Source: PALSA-894 sp963734185 (GTDB taxonomy: Bacteria; Pseudomonadota; Alphaproteobacteria; Rhizobiales; Xanthobacteraceae). From it: a stretch of 64,000 nt of DNA. The stretch lies in NCBI GenBank assembly GCA_963734185.1, contig CAVTGA010000002.1, forward strand, positions 62,001 through 126,000, written 5' to 3'. The notes under the pieces are model-generated. The model saw nothing but the letters and a program-made list of their open reading frames with translations, did not search any database and was not told the DNA's origin. Of the stretch, positions 56,086-64,000 are shown in pieces. Within the stretch, counting starts at the first letter, position 1. The number at the start of each line of letters is the position of its first letter. The translations under genes were made by a program, and so were the position numbers.

Positions 56086-56925
56086 ATGATCCCGTCGCAA
56101 ATTGACAAGGACGCCTTCCGTGACTTTGAGCGGGATGCGCATGATCGTATCGCCGGCAGCTATAATGACCTTTTCACCACGGTGACCGACCGCGCGGTCG
56201 CGCCGCTGCTCGATGCCGCGCAAGTGCGAGCAGGTGCGCGCCTACTCGATGTTGCGGCGGGCCCCGGGCGCCTCACCAGTGCGGCTGCCGCCCGTGGCGC
56301 CCTCGCTACCGGTTGTGATCTCGCGCCGGCTATGGTCAGCCTTGCGCGCCGCCTCAATCCGAGCATTCATTTTGACGAAGCGAGCGCCGATGCGTTGCCA
56401 TATGCGGACGGGTCCTTCGACGCCGCGGTTTGCGCCTTTGGCATCGGACATTTCCCCGATCCCGAGAGCGTCATGGCCGAGTTCGCGCGCGTTGTCGCCC
56501 CGGGCGGTCTTGCGGCCCTGTCCTGGTGGGAGGGCTTCTCACGCAACCGTATCAACGGCATTTTCCACGAAGTTACAGCCAAGCTCGGCGTGAGCGCGCC
56601 AGACGTGCTGCCGCAAGGCCCGCCGATGGATCGCTTCTCCGATCCACATACCTTCGCAAAATTTGTACGGGCGGCAGGATTCAAAGACGTGCATGTTGCT
56701 TCGGTAGCCTTCACGCACCGTCTGCGCAACGTCGATCAATTGTGGGAACTAGCAATGGGTAGCTTCGCGCGTGCCTCATCACTGATCCGGGCCCAAAGCG
56801 AGGAGATGCAGCGAACGATCCGCATGGCTGTATCCGAGGCGGCACGACCGTATACGCAGGCTGACGGCCTACATATCCCGATTGGATTCCTCGTGGTGTC
56901 CGGAAAGAGGTCATTCACCCTGTAG
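56086..56925 (+). CDS. SAM-dependent class I methyltransferase
   Basis: 279 residues. SAM-binding motif I 'GARLLDVAAGPGRLTSAAAA', acidic motif II 'ATGCDLAPAMVSLARRLNPS', post-I 'DALPYADGSFDAAVCAFGIG' and motif III 'EFARVVAPGGLAALSWWEGF'; UbiE/Methyltransf_11 type. The substrate is unknown. It follows polA by 40 bp, but lower GC and codon use in the 3' half suggest separate origin. It has a dispersed palindrome 45 bp downstream. Confidence 0.88.
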   Translation: MIPSQIDKDAFRDFERDAHDRIAGSYNDLFTTVTDRAVAPLLDAAQVRAGARLLDVAAGPGRLTSAAAARGALATGCDLAPAMVSLARRLNPSIHFDEASADALPYADGSFDAAVCAFGIGHFPDPESVMAEFARVVAPGGLAALSWWEGFSRNRINGIFHEVTAKLGVSAPDVLPQGPPMDRFSDPHTFAKFVRAAGFKDVHVASVAFTHRLRNVDQLWELAMGSFARASSLIRAQSEEMQRTIRMAVSEAARPYTQADGLHIPIGFLVVSGKRSFTL

Positions 56926-56969
56926 GAGTCGAGCCGTTCTGACATCTTACTGCTATAAAGCAGCCGCCC

Positions 56970-57058
56970 GTAGCCCGGATTGAGCGTCAGCGAAATCCGG
57001 GATCGGTGGTGCGGGCGGCGAGGCTGCCCCGGCTTTCGTTCCACTCAAGCCGGGCTAC
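56970..57058. repeat. GTAGCCCGG inverted repeat between convergent genes
   Basis: GTAGCCCGGATTGAGCG...AAATCCGGGATC on the left and CACTCAAGCCGGGCTAC on the right: arms of about 9-12 bp around GC-rich sequence. A dispersed Rhizobiales repeat, placed 7 bp beyond the stop of the minus-strand patatin gene, and probably a bidirectional terminator. Confidence 0.75.
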
Positions 57059-57064
57059 GCTCGC

Positions 57065-58456
57065 TCACAAACCCTTGCGGAACGCCTGGAAGGTCTGGTG
57101 GCGCGCCAGCGCCTCGCTGCCGGCCGCGATCAGCTCGTCGACCGTCTCCACCGGCAGCTTGAAGCGCGTCTCGACCGCGCCGAGCCGCGCCGCGCGCTCC
57201 GGCTCGAACTGATCGAAGCTGATGCGGCCGATATAGACCTTGAGATCGCGGCAATCGCCCGCGCCGCCGCGCAGTTTCTGCAAGGCTTCCGGCGAAAGTC
57301 CGCAACGCCAGCGCACCAGCGCGGTGCGCCAGTTCTCCATGGTGGCCTGGAAGGCGGTGTAGCTCGCGCGCACGTTGGCGTAGAGCGCGGCGCCGGTGAC
57401 GGCGTTCATCAGGTCGGCGCCACTCGGGCCTTCGAGCTGGCGCGCCCAATCGCCCTGCGGCGCCATCCCGGCATCCACGATCAGGAACAGAATGCGGCGC
57501 AGCTTCGCGGCCTGCGCCTGGGTCAGCGGGCCGTACGGCACCTCGGCGGATTCCCGGCCGATGGTGAACCCCGAGAGGCCGAAATTGTCGACCAGGCCGC
57601 CATCCAGCAGCTTGATGTATTTCACCGTTCCGTCGCGGTAGCGCCCCATGCCTTGCGCGAAGGCGCGCAACAGCGGCGGGGCGTTCGGATTGTTGCGCGC
57701 CTTCTCGATCCAGGACGGGAGCGGCGGATTGCAGCGATCGGGAAACGCTTCCAGCACGACCGGCGCGAACACCAGCGGCACCGCGGCCGACGCCGCCACC
57801 GCGCTCGCGATCGGATAGTTGGCGAGATCACTGCAGATCGCGCTGAAGGCGGTCTTGCCGAACACGAAGGGCGTGCCATTGTAGATATCGGTCGCGTTGA
57901 TCCAGATGCGCGGCCGGCGCTCGGTCAGCAGCGCCGAGAAGGTCGCGCCCTCGAACAGATTGGCGTCGAGCCAGGAGCGGAAGCGCGTATCCTCGTTGAC
58001 GCCGCCGGACATCGCGCGGGAGAGATTGCCGAGGCTGAAGGCGGTATTGAGTCCTTCTTCGGCGTCGCGGATCAGGAAGCGCTCGCGGAAATCGAGCAGC
58101 GCCGCCTTGCGCTTGAGCCCGAAATACGCCGCCGGTACGGCGCCGCCGGATACGCCGGTGACGAAATCGATGTGGTCGATGAGCGGCACCCGCCGCCCGC
58201 GCAAGGTTACGTCCGACTGCGCCAGTTCCTTGAGCACGCCGAACGAAAACGCCGCCGCGCGCATGCCGCCGCCGGAGAACGCGAGCCCGACGATCAGCTC
58301 ATCGGTCCACGCCGGAGACTCGCGCAGGAGATCGCCGCCGGCGAGCCCTGCATGGATATCGCCGACCGGCTGATTGCCGGGAAGATTGGTGACATGAGCG
58401 CACGCCGCCAGGAGCAGCGTGGCCGCGATCAGCAAGACGCGACAACAGGACGGCAC
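57065..58456 (-). CDS. Patatin-like phospholipase, predicted lipoprotein
   Basis: 463 residues from GTG 58456 with GGAGGGGGA upstream. Lipoprotein signal 'LLIAATLLLAACAHVTNLPG' (lipobox LAAC). Patatin domain: oxyanion loop 'VGLAFSGGGMRAAAFSFGVL', nucleophile Ser103 in 'DFVTGVSGGAVPAAYFG' (GxSxG) and Asp285 in 'LLDGGLVDNFGLSG'. It is expected to be a membrane-attached lipid acyl hydrolase facing the periplasm. Ordinary patatins are cytosolic or secreted; the lipobox version is a known Alphaproteobacteria form. Divergent from the 58697 gene. Confidence 0.93.
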   Translation of the reverse strand: MPSCCRVLLIAATLLLAACAHVTNLPGNQPVGDIHAGLAGGDLLRESPAWTDELIVGLAFSGGGMRAAAFSFGVLKELAQSDVTLRGRRVPLIDHIDFVTGVSGGAVPAAYFGLKRKAALLDFRERFLIRDAEEGLNTAFSLGNLSRAMSGGVNEDTRFRSWLDANLFEGATFSALLTERRPRIWINATDIYNGTPFVFGKTAFSAICSDLANYPIASAVAASAAVPLVFAPVVLEAFPDRCNPPLPSWIEKARNNPNAPPLLRAFAQGMGRYRDGTVKYIKLLDGGLVDNFGLSGFTIGRESAEVPYGPLTQAQAAKLRRILFLIVDAGMAPQGDWARQLEGPSGADLMNAVTGAALYANVRASYTAFQATMENWRTALVRWRCGLSPEALQKLRGGAGDCRDLKVYIGRISFDQFEPERAARLGAVETRFKLPVETVDELIAAGSEALARHQTFQAFRKGL

Positions 58457-58696
58457 GCTTCCCCCTCCACCCCCGCGCGAGGTCTGGTCCCCCCGACCAT
58501 GTCTAGGCGAGGTTTTAGGCAAGTTAACGGCACCTCTCCCGCTCTCGCGATTTTCGCCGCTGGCTGTTGCGGTCGCAGGCGAAGGCGGCGTTGGCGCCGC
58601 AACGTCGGGACGGTGCCTCACGCAGGCGCTATCCTCGGCCTCCGTCGCAATTGAGATCGGAATACACAGACCCAGGAGACTTCGCAGGAGGGCGAC

Positions 58697-60904
58697 ATGG
58701 CCGACTTTCACAAGACCGGTGTCGATATTCCAACCTTGGCACGGTTCGACAAGTTCATGGAAGCATACATGAAGCAGAGGGGCGACAAGCCCATCCGCGG
58801 GGCCGTGCTCGTGATCACGTCCGGAGATCGTCTGGTGTTCGCCCGCGGCTATGTCCTCGACAAGGAGGCGGACGGACCCATGCCGCCGGCAACCCTGTTC
58901 CGCATCGCCAGTGCAAGCAAGCCGATCACCGGCATCGCGATCCACCAGCTGTTGGAGGCGGACGGAAACCTGCTGCGCAAGACCGACAAGGCCGCACCGA
59001 TCCTGTCGCTGAAGCGGCCGGACGGCAAACCATTCAAGAAGGATGACGAGCCCGCGAAGCCGTCCACGCCCGGGCACTTCTTCCGCGAAGTCACGATCAA
59101 CCACCTGCTCACCCACCGGTCGGGGGTGATACACAAACTCGGAGCGAAGGACGTCGAGGTCGCGCAGGCCTTTCAGGATACGAAGAAAGAAAAACCGTTT
59201 GCGCTGCCGGTCGACAAGTATCAAGTCGCATCCTGGGGGATCGACAAAGGCCAGGGCTTCTGGCCGAGCGACGCTCACGTTCCCGCTTACAGCAATCTCG
59301 GATACAGCCTCCTGGGGATGGTGATCGAGAAGAAGACCGGCCGTCCCTATAGGATTGCCCTTCAGCGCGCTCTGCTCGGCCCGATCGGCATCAGCCGCGC
59401 CAGGATATCCCAATCGTTCCAGTCGGAGCGTGCGCCCGGCGAGGCCATCTATCACATCGCGGAAGAGACCAAGGGGAAAAGCGTGCACGATACGGCGCAG
59501 CCGATCGTTCCGCTCCAGTACGGTGGAGAGAATTCCGCCAACAAGGATTCCTACGGCGGATGGCTGATGAGCGCGGTCGATTATGCGCGCATCCTGGCGT
59601 CGTTCCGCTCGGTGCGGCCCCCAGTGCAATCGCAGCTCGCCGAGCTGCTGTTCTGGCGGCTCAGTCCGAAGACCTCGAAAGCGGGCGTGAAATACTATCG
59701 GCACGGCGCGATCGTGCCCGGCAGCGCAGGGGTCGTCGGCGCGCGTGACGACGGATTTTCGATGAGCCTTTTCATCAACACCACGAAGGATCCCAAACCG
59801 GTCTTCGAGTTTGAAGGAACGACCTATACGCAGCCCGCGAACAACGATCACGAGATCGTGGTGCACCAGATCATCGACGAGGTCGGAGCCGGCTCCTGGC
59901 CGACGCACGACCTGTTTCCGCTGCACGGCGTGCCGGCCAATGTCACGGACACGATCGCCTTGGGCAACGGCAAACTCTTTGTCGCCGTCCGCGGTCCCGA
60001 TCAGGCTCTCCATACCGTGGCGCGCTCAAAGACCGGCTGGACCAAGTGGACCGAGCGCGGCGGCAAGCTGGCGACGCCGCCGCAACTGGCGTCGTGGGGG
60101 GAAGGCCATCTGGGCGTCTTCGCGCTCGGGATCGACCGCGAGCTGTGGTGCCTCGAACGCCTGCCGGGCAAGTCCTTCGGCACCTGGAAATCCCTCGGCG
60201 GCGACCTTGCATCCGAGCCCAGCGCCGTCTCCTCGAGGCCGAAGCGCGTGGACGTGTTTGCGCTCGGCAAGGACCACGACTTGCGGCACTATTGGCGCGA
60301 CGAGCAGAAGGGTTGGGGCGGCGAGCAATCGCTCGGCGGCCTCCTGACGACGCCGCCTTCGGCGGTGGCGTGGGGGCCGGGCAAGCTCGAGGTCTTCGCC
60401 CTCGGCGCGAACTACGCGCTCTTCCACATCACGCACGATCCCAAGAAAGGCTGGAGCAAGTGGAAGTCGCTCGGCGGTGAGTTGCGGTCCTATCCGGAGG
60501 CCATTTCCCGGGGCAAGGGCCGGCTGGATGTCTTTGCTCTTGGGCCTGACCGGTCGCTGATGCACTTGCCGTTTGAGGCCAAGACCGGCTGGGGACAATG
60601 GAAGTCGCTCGGCGGCGACCTGCGCTGCTCGCCGACCGTTGCCTCGTGGGGGACAGGCCGACTCGACGTCTTTGCGCTGACGGCGAACCAGGGACTCACC
60701 CATATTTCGTTCACCAGCTCGAGCGGATGGGGCCAATGGGAAACGCGCGGCGGCGCACTCACGTCCCGCCCGAAAGCCGTGTCGCCGAACCAGGGACGCA
60801 TCGATGTTCTGGCCGCCGGCCTGGATCAGAAGGTCTGGCGACTGTCGCATACCCCCGACAAAGGATGGAGACCTTGGGAATCGATCGGAGGAGAGGTCGG
60901 CTAA
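58697..60904 (+). CDS. Beta-lactamase-fold serine hydrolase fused to lectin-like propeller
   Basis: 735 residues; AGGAGGGCGAC before ATG is near-ideal. N-terminal class C/serine beta-lactamase domain (about 1-400): 'FRIASASKPITGIAIHQLLE' (Ser72-x-x-Lys75), 'VPAYSNLGYSLLGMVIEKKT' (Tyr198-Ser-Asn) and 'YRHGAIVPGSAGVVGARDD' (His336-x-Gly replacing KTG). C-terminal ~310 residues form about six to seven ~48-residue repeats such as 'WKSLGGDLRCSPTVASWGTG' and 'RLDVFALGPDRSLMHLPFEA', as in PLL-type fucose-binding propellers. No signal peptide is visible. Probable esterase or peptidase with carbohydrate-binding module; the substrate is unknown. Confidence 0.88.
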   Translation: MADFHKTGVDIPTLARFDKFMEAYMKQRGDKPIRGAVLVITSGDRLVFARGYVLDKEADGPMPPATLFRIASASKPITGIAIHQLLEADGNLLRKTDKAAPILSLKRPDGKPFKKDDEPAKPSTPGHFFREVTINHLLTHRSGVIHKLGAKDVEVAQAFQDTKKEKPFALPVDKYQVASWGIDKGQGFWPSDAHVPAYSNLGYSLLGMVIEKKTGRPYRIALQRALLGPIGISRARISQSFQSERAPGEAIYHIAEETKGKSVHDTAQPIVPLQYGGENSANKDSYGGWLMSAVDYARILASFRSVRPPVQSQLAELLFWRLSPKTSKAGVKYYRHGAIVPGSAGVVGARDDGFSMSLFINTTKDPKPVFEFEGTTYTQPANNDHEIVVHQIIDEVGAGSWPTHDLFPLHGVPANVTDTIALGNGKLFVAVRGPDQALHTVARSKTGWTKWTERGGKLATPPQLASWGEGHLGVFALGIDRELWCLERLPGKSFGTWKSLGGDLASEPSAVSSRPKRVDVFALGKDHDLRHYWRDEQKGWGGEQSLGGLLTTPPSAVAWGPGKLEVFALGANYALFHITHDPKKGWSKWKSLGGELRSYPEAISRGKGRLDVFALGPDRSLMHLPFEAKTGWGQWKSLGGDLRCSPTVASWGTGRLDVFALTANQGLTHISFTSSSGWGQWETRGGALTSRPKAVSPNQGRIDVLAAGLDQKVWRLSHTPDKGWRPWESIGGEVG

Positions 60905-60990
60905 GGGCCGCGGTCGAAGGTGCATCGGTCTTGCGGGTGTGCGCCCGCCTTGATCGCAACACCGACCTCAAGGCATGCCGCGGATCGCCG

Positions 60991-62406
60991 ATGACACGGC
61001 TCCTTCCAGCCGTGCTGGTCGCGGCGGCCTGCGTCGTACTGCCGCAAAACGCCTCTGCGGCCGCACTCGACGGCGCTGCGCTACGCTGGCCGTGGGGGCT
61101 GCCGTTTTGCGGAATCCTGCTGACGATTGCGCTTGGCCCGACGCTGTTTGCCAAATTCTGGCACGCCCATTACGGCAAGATCGCCGCCGCGTGGGGCGCG
61201 GTGACGCTCGCCGCCATCGGTGCGTTGTTCGGCGCGCCGGCCGCATTCGCGGCGTTCGTGCACGCCATGCTCGGCGAATACCTGAGCTTCATCGTGCTGC
61301 TGTTTGCGCTCTACACGGTGACCGGCGGCATCCAGGTGACCGGGCGACTGGCCGCGGGTCCGCTCACCAACACCGGCCTGCTCGCCGTCGGCACGCTCAT
61401 GGCGAGCGTCGTCGGCACCACCGGCGCGGCGATGATCCTGATCCGCCCGCTGATCCGCGCCAACGACGAGCGGCGCTTCAACGCGCACGTGGTGGTGTTC
61501 TTCATCATCCTGGTCGCCAATATCGGCGGCGCGCTGACGCCGCTCGGCGATCCGCCGCTGTTCGCCGGCTATCTGCGCGGCGTCGAGTTCTTCTGGACCA
61601 CGCGGCATCTCGGGCTCGACACCGCGATCGTCGCCGGCCTGGTGCTGGCGATCTTCTCGGCTCTCGACGGCGTGCTGTTCGCGCTGGAGCGCAGGCAGAA
61701 GCGCGTGAAGCCGCCGCTGCCGCCGACGCCGATCCGCGTGCGCGGCGCGTTCAACCTGGTGCTGGTCGCGACGATCATCGGCGTGATCCTGGTGTCGGCC
61801 GCATGGAAATCCGACAAATCCTTCGTGCTCGCCGGCACCACACTCAAGCTGCCGGATCTGGCGCGCGACGCGGCGCTTCTGATCATCGCGGGTCTCTCGG
61901 TCCTGGTGACGCCCGAAGAGCACCGCCTCTCCAACGGCTTCTCCTGGGAGCCGATCCGCGAGGTGGCGAAGCTGTTCGCCGCCATCTTCGCCTGCATCAT
62001 TCCGGTGCTCGCAATGCTCGAGGCCGGCGAGAAGGGCGCCTTTCAATGGCTGCTCGCCGCGGTGACGCGTGCCGACGGCAGCCCGAATAACGTCGCCTAT
62101 TTCTGGCTGACCGGGCTTCTGTCGGGCTTCCTCGACAACGCCCCGACCTACATCGTGGTCTTCGAGCTCGCGGGCGGCGATCCGGTGCGGCTGATGGGGC
62201 CGCTCGCCTCGACCCTCGCGGCGATCTCCATGGGCGCGGTCTACATGGGCGCGCTGACCTATGTGGGCAACGCACCGAACCTGATGGTCTACGCCATCGC
62301 GGTCGAACGCGGCATCCGCATGCCGAGCTTCTTCGGCTACATGCTGTGGGCGGCGGCGGTGCTGTTGCCGGTGTTCGCGCTGCTCACCTGGCTGCGTATC
62401 GGCTAA
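60991..62406 (+). CDS. Sodium:proton antiporter / CitMHS-type transporter
   Basis: 471 residues from ATG 60991. A possible leader ('LLPAVLVAAACVVLPQNASA') precedes about twelve hydrophobic helices of the ion transporter (NhaD/ArsB-type) superfamily: 'VGTTGAAMILIRPLIRANDE', 'ILVANIGGALTPLGDPPLFA' and 'LSGFLDNAPTYIVVFELAGG' are the paired conserved loops. It probably exchanges Na+ for H+ at the inner membrane; the family also includes citrate and arsenite carriers, so the ion is uncertain. Confidence 0.88.
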   Translation: MTRLLPAVLVAAACVVLPQNASAAALDGAALRWPWGLPFCGILLTIALGPTLFAKFWHAHYGKIAAAWGAVTLAAIGALFGAPAAFAAFVHAMLGEYLSFIVLLFALYTVTGGIQVTGRLAAGPLTNTGLLAVGTLMASVVGTTGAAMILIRPLIRANDERRFNAHVVVFFIILVANIGGALTPLGDPPLFAGYLRGVEFFWTTRHLGLDTAIVAGLVLAIFSALDGVLFALERRQKRVKPPLPPTPIRVRGAFNLVLVATIIGVILVSAAWKSDKSFVLAGTTLKLPDLARDAALLIIAGLSVLVTPEEHRLSNGFSWEPIREVAKLFAAIFACIIPVLAMLEAGEKGAFQWLLAAVTRADGSPNNVAYFWLTGLLSGFLDNAPTYIVVFELAGGDPVRLMGPLASTLAAISMGAVYMGALTYVGNAPNLMVYAIAVERGIRMPSFFGYMLWAAAVLLPVFALLTWLRIG

Positions 62407-62415
62407 CCGGGAGCT

Positions 62416-63075
62416 CTAGGTATAGATGCGCGAGGTCGACCAGTCGACGCCGATGCGGAACGCCTGGAAGATGCGGCCCGAATTCATCCCGGTGCCGAAG
62501 TGCCGCGAAGCCGAATGCAGCATGCCGCTGGAGTACGCCACCATGCGGTTGTAGCGGTAGCCGGCGCGGTCGATCTCGACCCAGCATTCCTTGCGTTCGG
62601 AGTCACGCTCGAGCCGGTCGCGCAACTTCGTGAGCGTCGTGTTGAGGCGTCGCGCGTCGGCAGGCCGCGGCGCATTGACGATGCCGGTCGCCTTGTGCTG
62701 CCACAGCGACGTGCCGCATCCGGGCGGCAGGCCCGGCGTCAGATAGATGAGGATGGTGATGTCGTCCTCGGGCTCGTCATAGTGGACGCCGGGAACTTCC
62801 TTGCGCTCGCCGCCGGCGAAGGCGAGGTAGAAGATGCCGTTGCCGCCGTCGCCGTCCTGGTCCCAGCGGGTGATCTTGACCCCCAGGATCTGCTCCAAAC
62901 GCCGGCGCGTGCCGCGCGGGTGATAGGCATCGGCGGTCATGTGGCCGGTGATGCCTTCGACCTCGGCGTAGCGCATCGACTGCGCGATGGACCGGACCGC
63001 GTCGGGGTCGTCATAGAAATTGTCGCGCACCAGCAGAAAGCGTTGCAGTTCGCGCGCGGATGATGTCTTGCCCAT
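62416..63075 (-). CDS. DUF6445 family, 2-oxoglutarate/Fe(II) oxygenase-like protein
   Basis: 219 residues. A double-stranded beta-helix is suggested by 'VPGVHYDEPEDDITILIYLT' (HxD at iron position), 'GCGTSLWQHKATGIVNAPRP' and 'NRMVAYSSGMLHSASRHFGT' (distal His) with Arg in 'SGRIFQAFRIG' for the co-substrate. This matches DUF6445, related to prolyl-hydroxylase-like enzymes often found in clusters with tryptophan halogenases or SapC. None of those partners is adjacent. The substrate is unknown. Confidence 0.82.
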   Translation of the reverse strand: MGKTSSARELQRFLLVRDNFYDDPDAVRSIAQSMRYAEVEGITGHMTADAYHPRGTRRRLEQILGVKITRWDQDGDGGNGIFYLAFAGGERKEVPGVHYDEPEDDITILIYLTPGLPPGCGTSLWQHKATGIVNAPRPADARRLNTTLTKLRDRLERDSERKECWVEIDRAGYRYNRMVAYSSGMLHSASRHFGTGMNSGRIFQAFRIGVDWSTSRIYT

Positions 63076-63316
63076 GGGTGCTCCCCTGCCGGCTGATTCC
63101 TCTTTGGTTGTAAGTTAGCAAGCGCCCGTCGAACGCGCCACCGATGTGCTCCGCCGGGGCGGCCACGGCGCCCGGCGCCGCATGGTTATCGGCCGTTTAC
63201 CATCCCTCGTTAGATTGGGCGGCGGGGTCTTGAACCCCCGCCCGGCCTGCGGCGACATGCGCTGCAACCTTCCGGGTTCCCGTGCGTTGAACACGGCAGT
63301 TGCGCGTCTTCCCGTC

Positions 63317-64000
63317 ATGGAGTGCACCGTGGTGTCGCCTGCTCCCTTCGCCAGCCGAACCTGCCGCGGCCTTGCCGCCGCCCTGGCACTGGCCGCCGGG
63401 CTGTCGGTCGCCGATGCCTCGGCCCAGGGGTTGTTCGATTTCCTGTTCAGCGACCGGTATCCCGGGCGCAGCCTGCCGCCGCAGACCAACTCTTTCGCCG
63501 ATCCGTTCGGCCGCAATCCCGAGCCGCGGCGCGAGCCGGGCATCTCGACCAACACCGGGAGAGCGGTATCCTACTGCGTGCGCCTGTGCGACGGGCGCTA
63601 TTTCCCGATCCAGCGGCACGCGAGCACCTCGCCGGCGCAACTCTGCAGCGCGTTCTGCCCGGCGGCCAAGACGGCGGTATTCAACGGCAGCGCGATTGAT
63701 CACGCGGTCGCCCCGAACGGCGCGCGCTATGCCGATCTCGATAACGCTTTCGTCTATCGCGAAAAGGTCATCGCCGACTGCACCTGCAACGGCCGCGACG
63801 CTTTCGGGCTCGCGCGCATCGACGTCGCCTCCGATCCGACGCTGCGGGCCGGCGATATCGTCGCCACCGCGCAGGGGCTGCAGTCCTACACCGGCGGACG
63901 CAGCAACCGCACCGCCGGCAATTTCACGCCGGTGAAGAATCTCAATCTCAGGGTCGACACCACGGCGCGCGTGACGATTTCCGACGTGCAGCCGGGCGAC
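63317..64000 (+). CDS. DUF2865 family exported protein, 5' part
   Basis: ATG 63317 opens a frame that is still open at the window end (228 codons). Signal peptide 'LAAALALAAGLSVADASAQG'. The body has the Cys-rich DUF2865 pattern: 'AVSYCVRLCDGRYFPIQRHA', 'LCSAFCPAAKTAVFNGSAID' and 'VIADCTCNGRDAFGLARIDV'. This is a Hyphomicrobiales-specific periplasmic or secreted family of unknown function. The C terminus lies outside the window. Positions 63076-63316 show no gene. Confidence 0.9.
   Translation, partial: MECTVVSPAPFASRTCRGLAAALALAAGLSVADASAQGLFDFLFSDRYPGRSLPPQTNSFADPFGRNPEPRREPGISTNTGRAVSYCVRLCDGRYFPIQRHASTSPAQLCSAFCPAAKTAVFNGSAIDHAVAPNGARYADLDNAFVYREKVIADCTCNGRDAFGLARIDVASDPTLRAGDIVATAQGLQSYTGGRSNRTAGNFTPVKNLNLRVDTTARVTISDVQPGD

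Overview
The window is GC-rich DNA of an alphaproteobacterium, almost certainly Hyphomicrobiales (Rhizobiales), in the Bradyrhizobiaceae/Xanthobacteraceae neighbourhood. The reasons are the gene families (CpaA-F/Tad pilus, tandem YejA-type binding proteins, DUF2865, TIGR02281-type aspartic protease, CycM-like cytochrome c) and the small palindromic intergenic repeats typical of that order. Species cannot be fixed from sequence alone. I saw no tRNA, rRNA, CRISPR array or transposase gene.

Layout. (1) 1-449: the end of an Lrp/AsnC regulator. (2) 450-13857: an accessory island. It opens with about 1.5 kb of dispersed repeats and a gene remnant, then holds an array of secreted RTX-type proteins. 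Three of these share a near-identical central core (about 0.8-1.2 kb of DNA), but each has a different, lower-GC N-terminal domain. Each is preceded by a small signal-peptide or membrane-anchored protein gene 14-29 bp upstream. Only the last copy (8460/8707-13857) keeps the RTX repeats and the type-I-secretion-like C terminus. The two upstream copies stop within or just after the core, and stubs of further modules lie at 7610-7986. I read this as an N-terminally polymorphic effector/partner array, a mirror image of Rhs/CDI orphan-module arrays. (3) 14091-26725: a Tad/Flp pilus locus: two TadE-like pseudopilins and a short secretin-N-domain protein on the minus strand, two Flp pilins, then cpaA-B-C-D-E-F-tadB-tadC, with a tadD-like lipoprotein on the opposite strand.

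(4) 26840-29589: M17 aminopeptidase, MarR-like regulator and SH3/NlpC-P60 hydrolase. (5) 29637-39021 (minus): a tightly overlapping Yej-type peptide ABC operon (two YejA, YejB, YejE, YejF) ending in a 2-hydroxyacid dehydrogenase, with a VapBC-like toxin-antitoxin pair inserted between yejE and yejF. (6) 39188-48937: CycM-like cytochrome c, kdsB, pheA, phosphomannomutase, an amidase, a retropepsin-like protease, a URC-type uracil cluster (upp, urc4/DUF1688, urc1/GTP-cyclohydrolase-II-like) and dgoK.

(7) 48940-64000: hrpB broken by one frameshift, an acyltransferase, a SemiSWEET, polA with altered proofreading residues, a methyltransferase, a patatin lipoprotein, a beta-lactamase-fold protein fused to a lectin-like propeller, an antiporter, a DUF6445-like oxygenase and the start of a DUF2865 protein.

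The housekeeping blocks are ordinary. The island at 0.5-13.9 kb is the unusual part. Several palindromic repeats abut or contain the stop codons of neighbouring genes.
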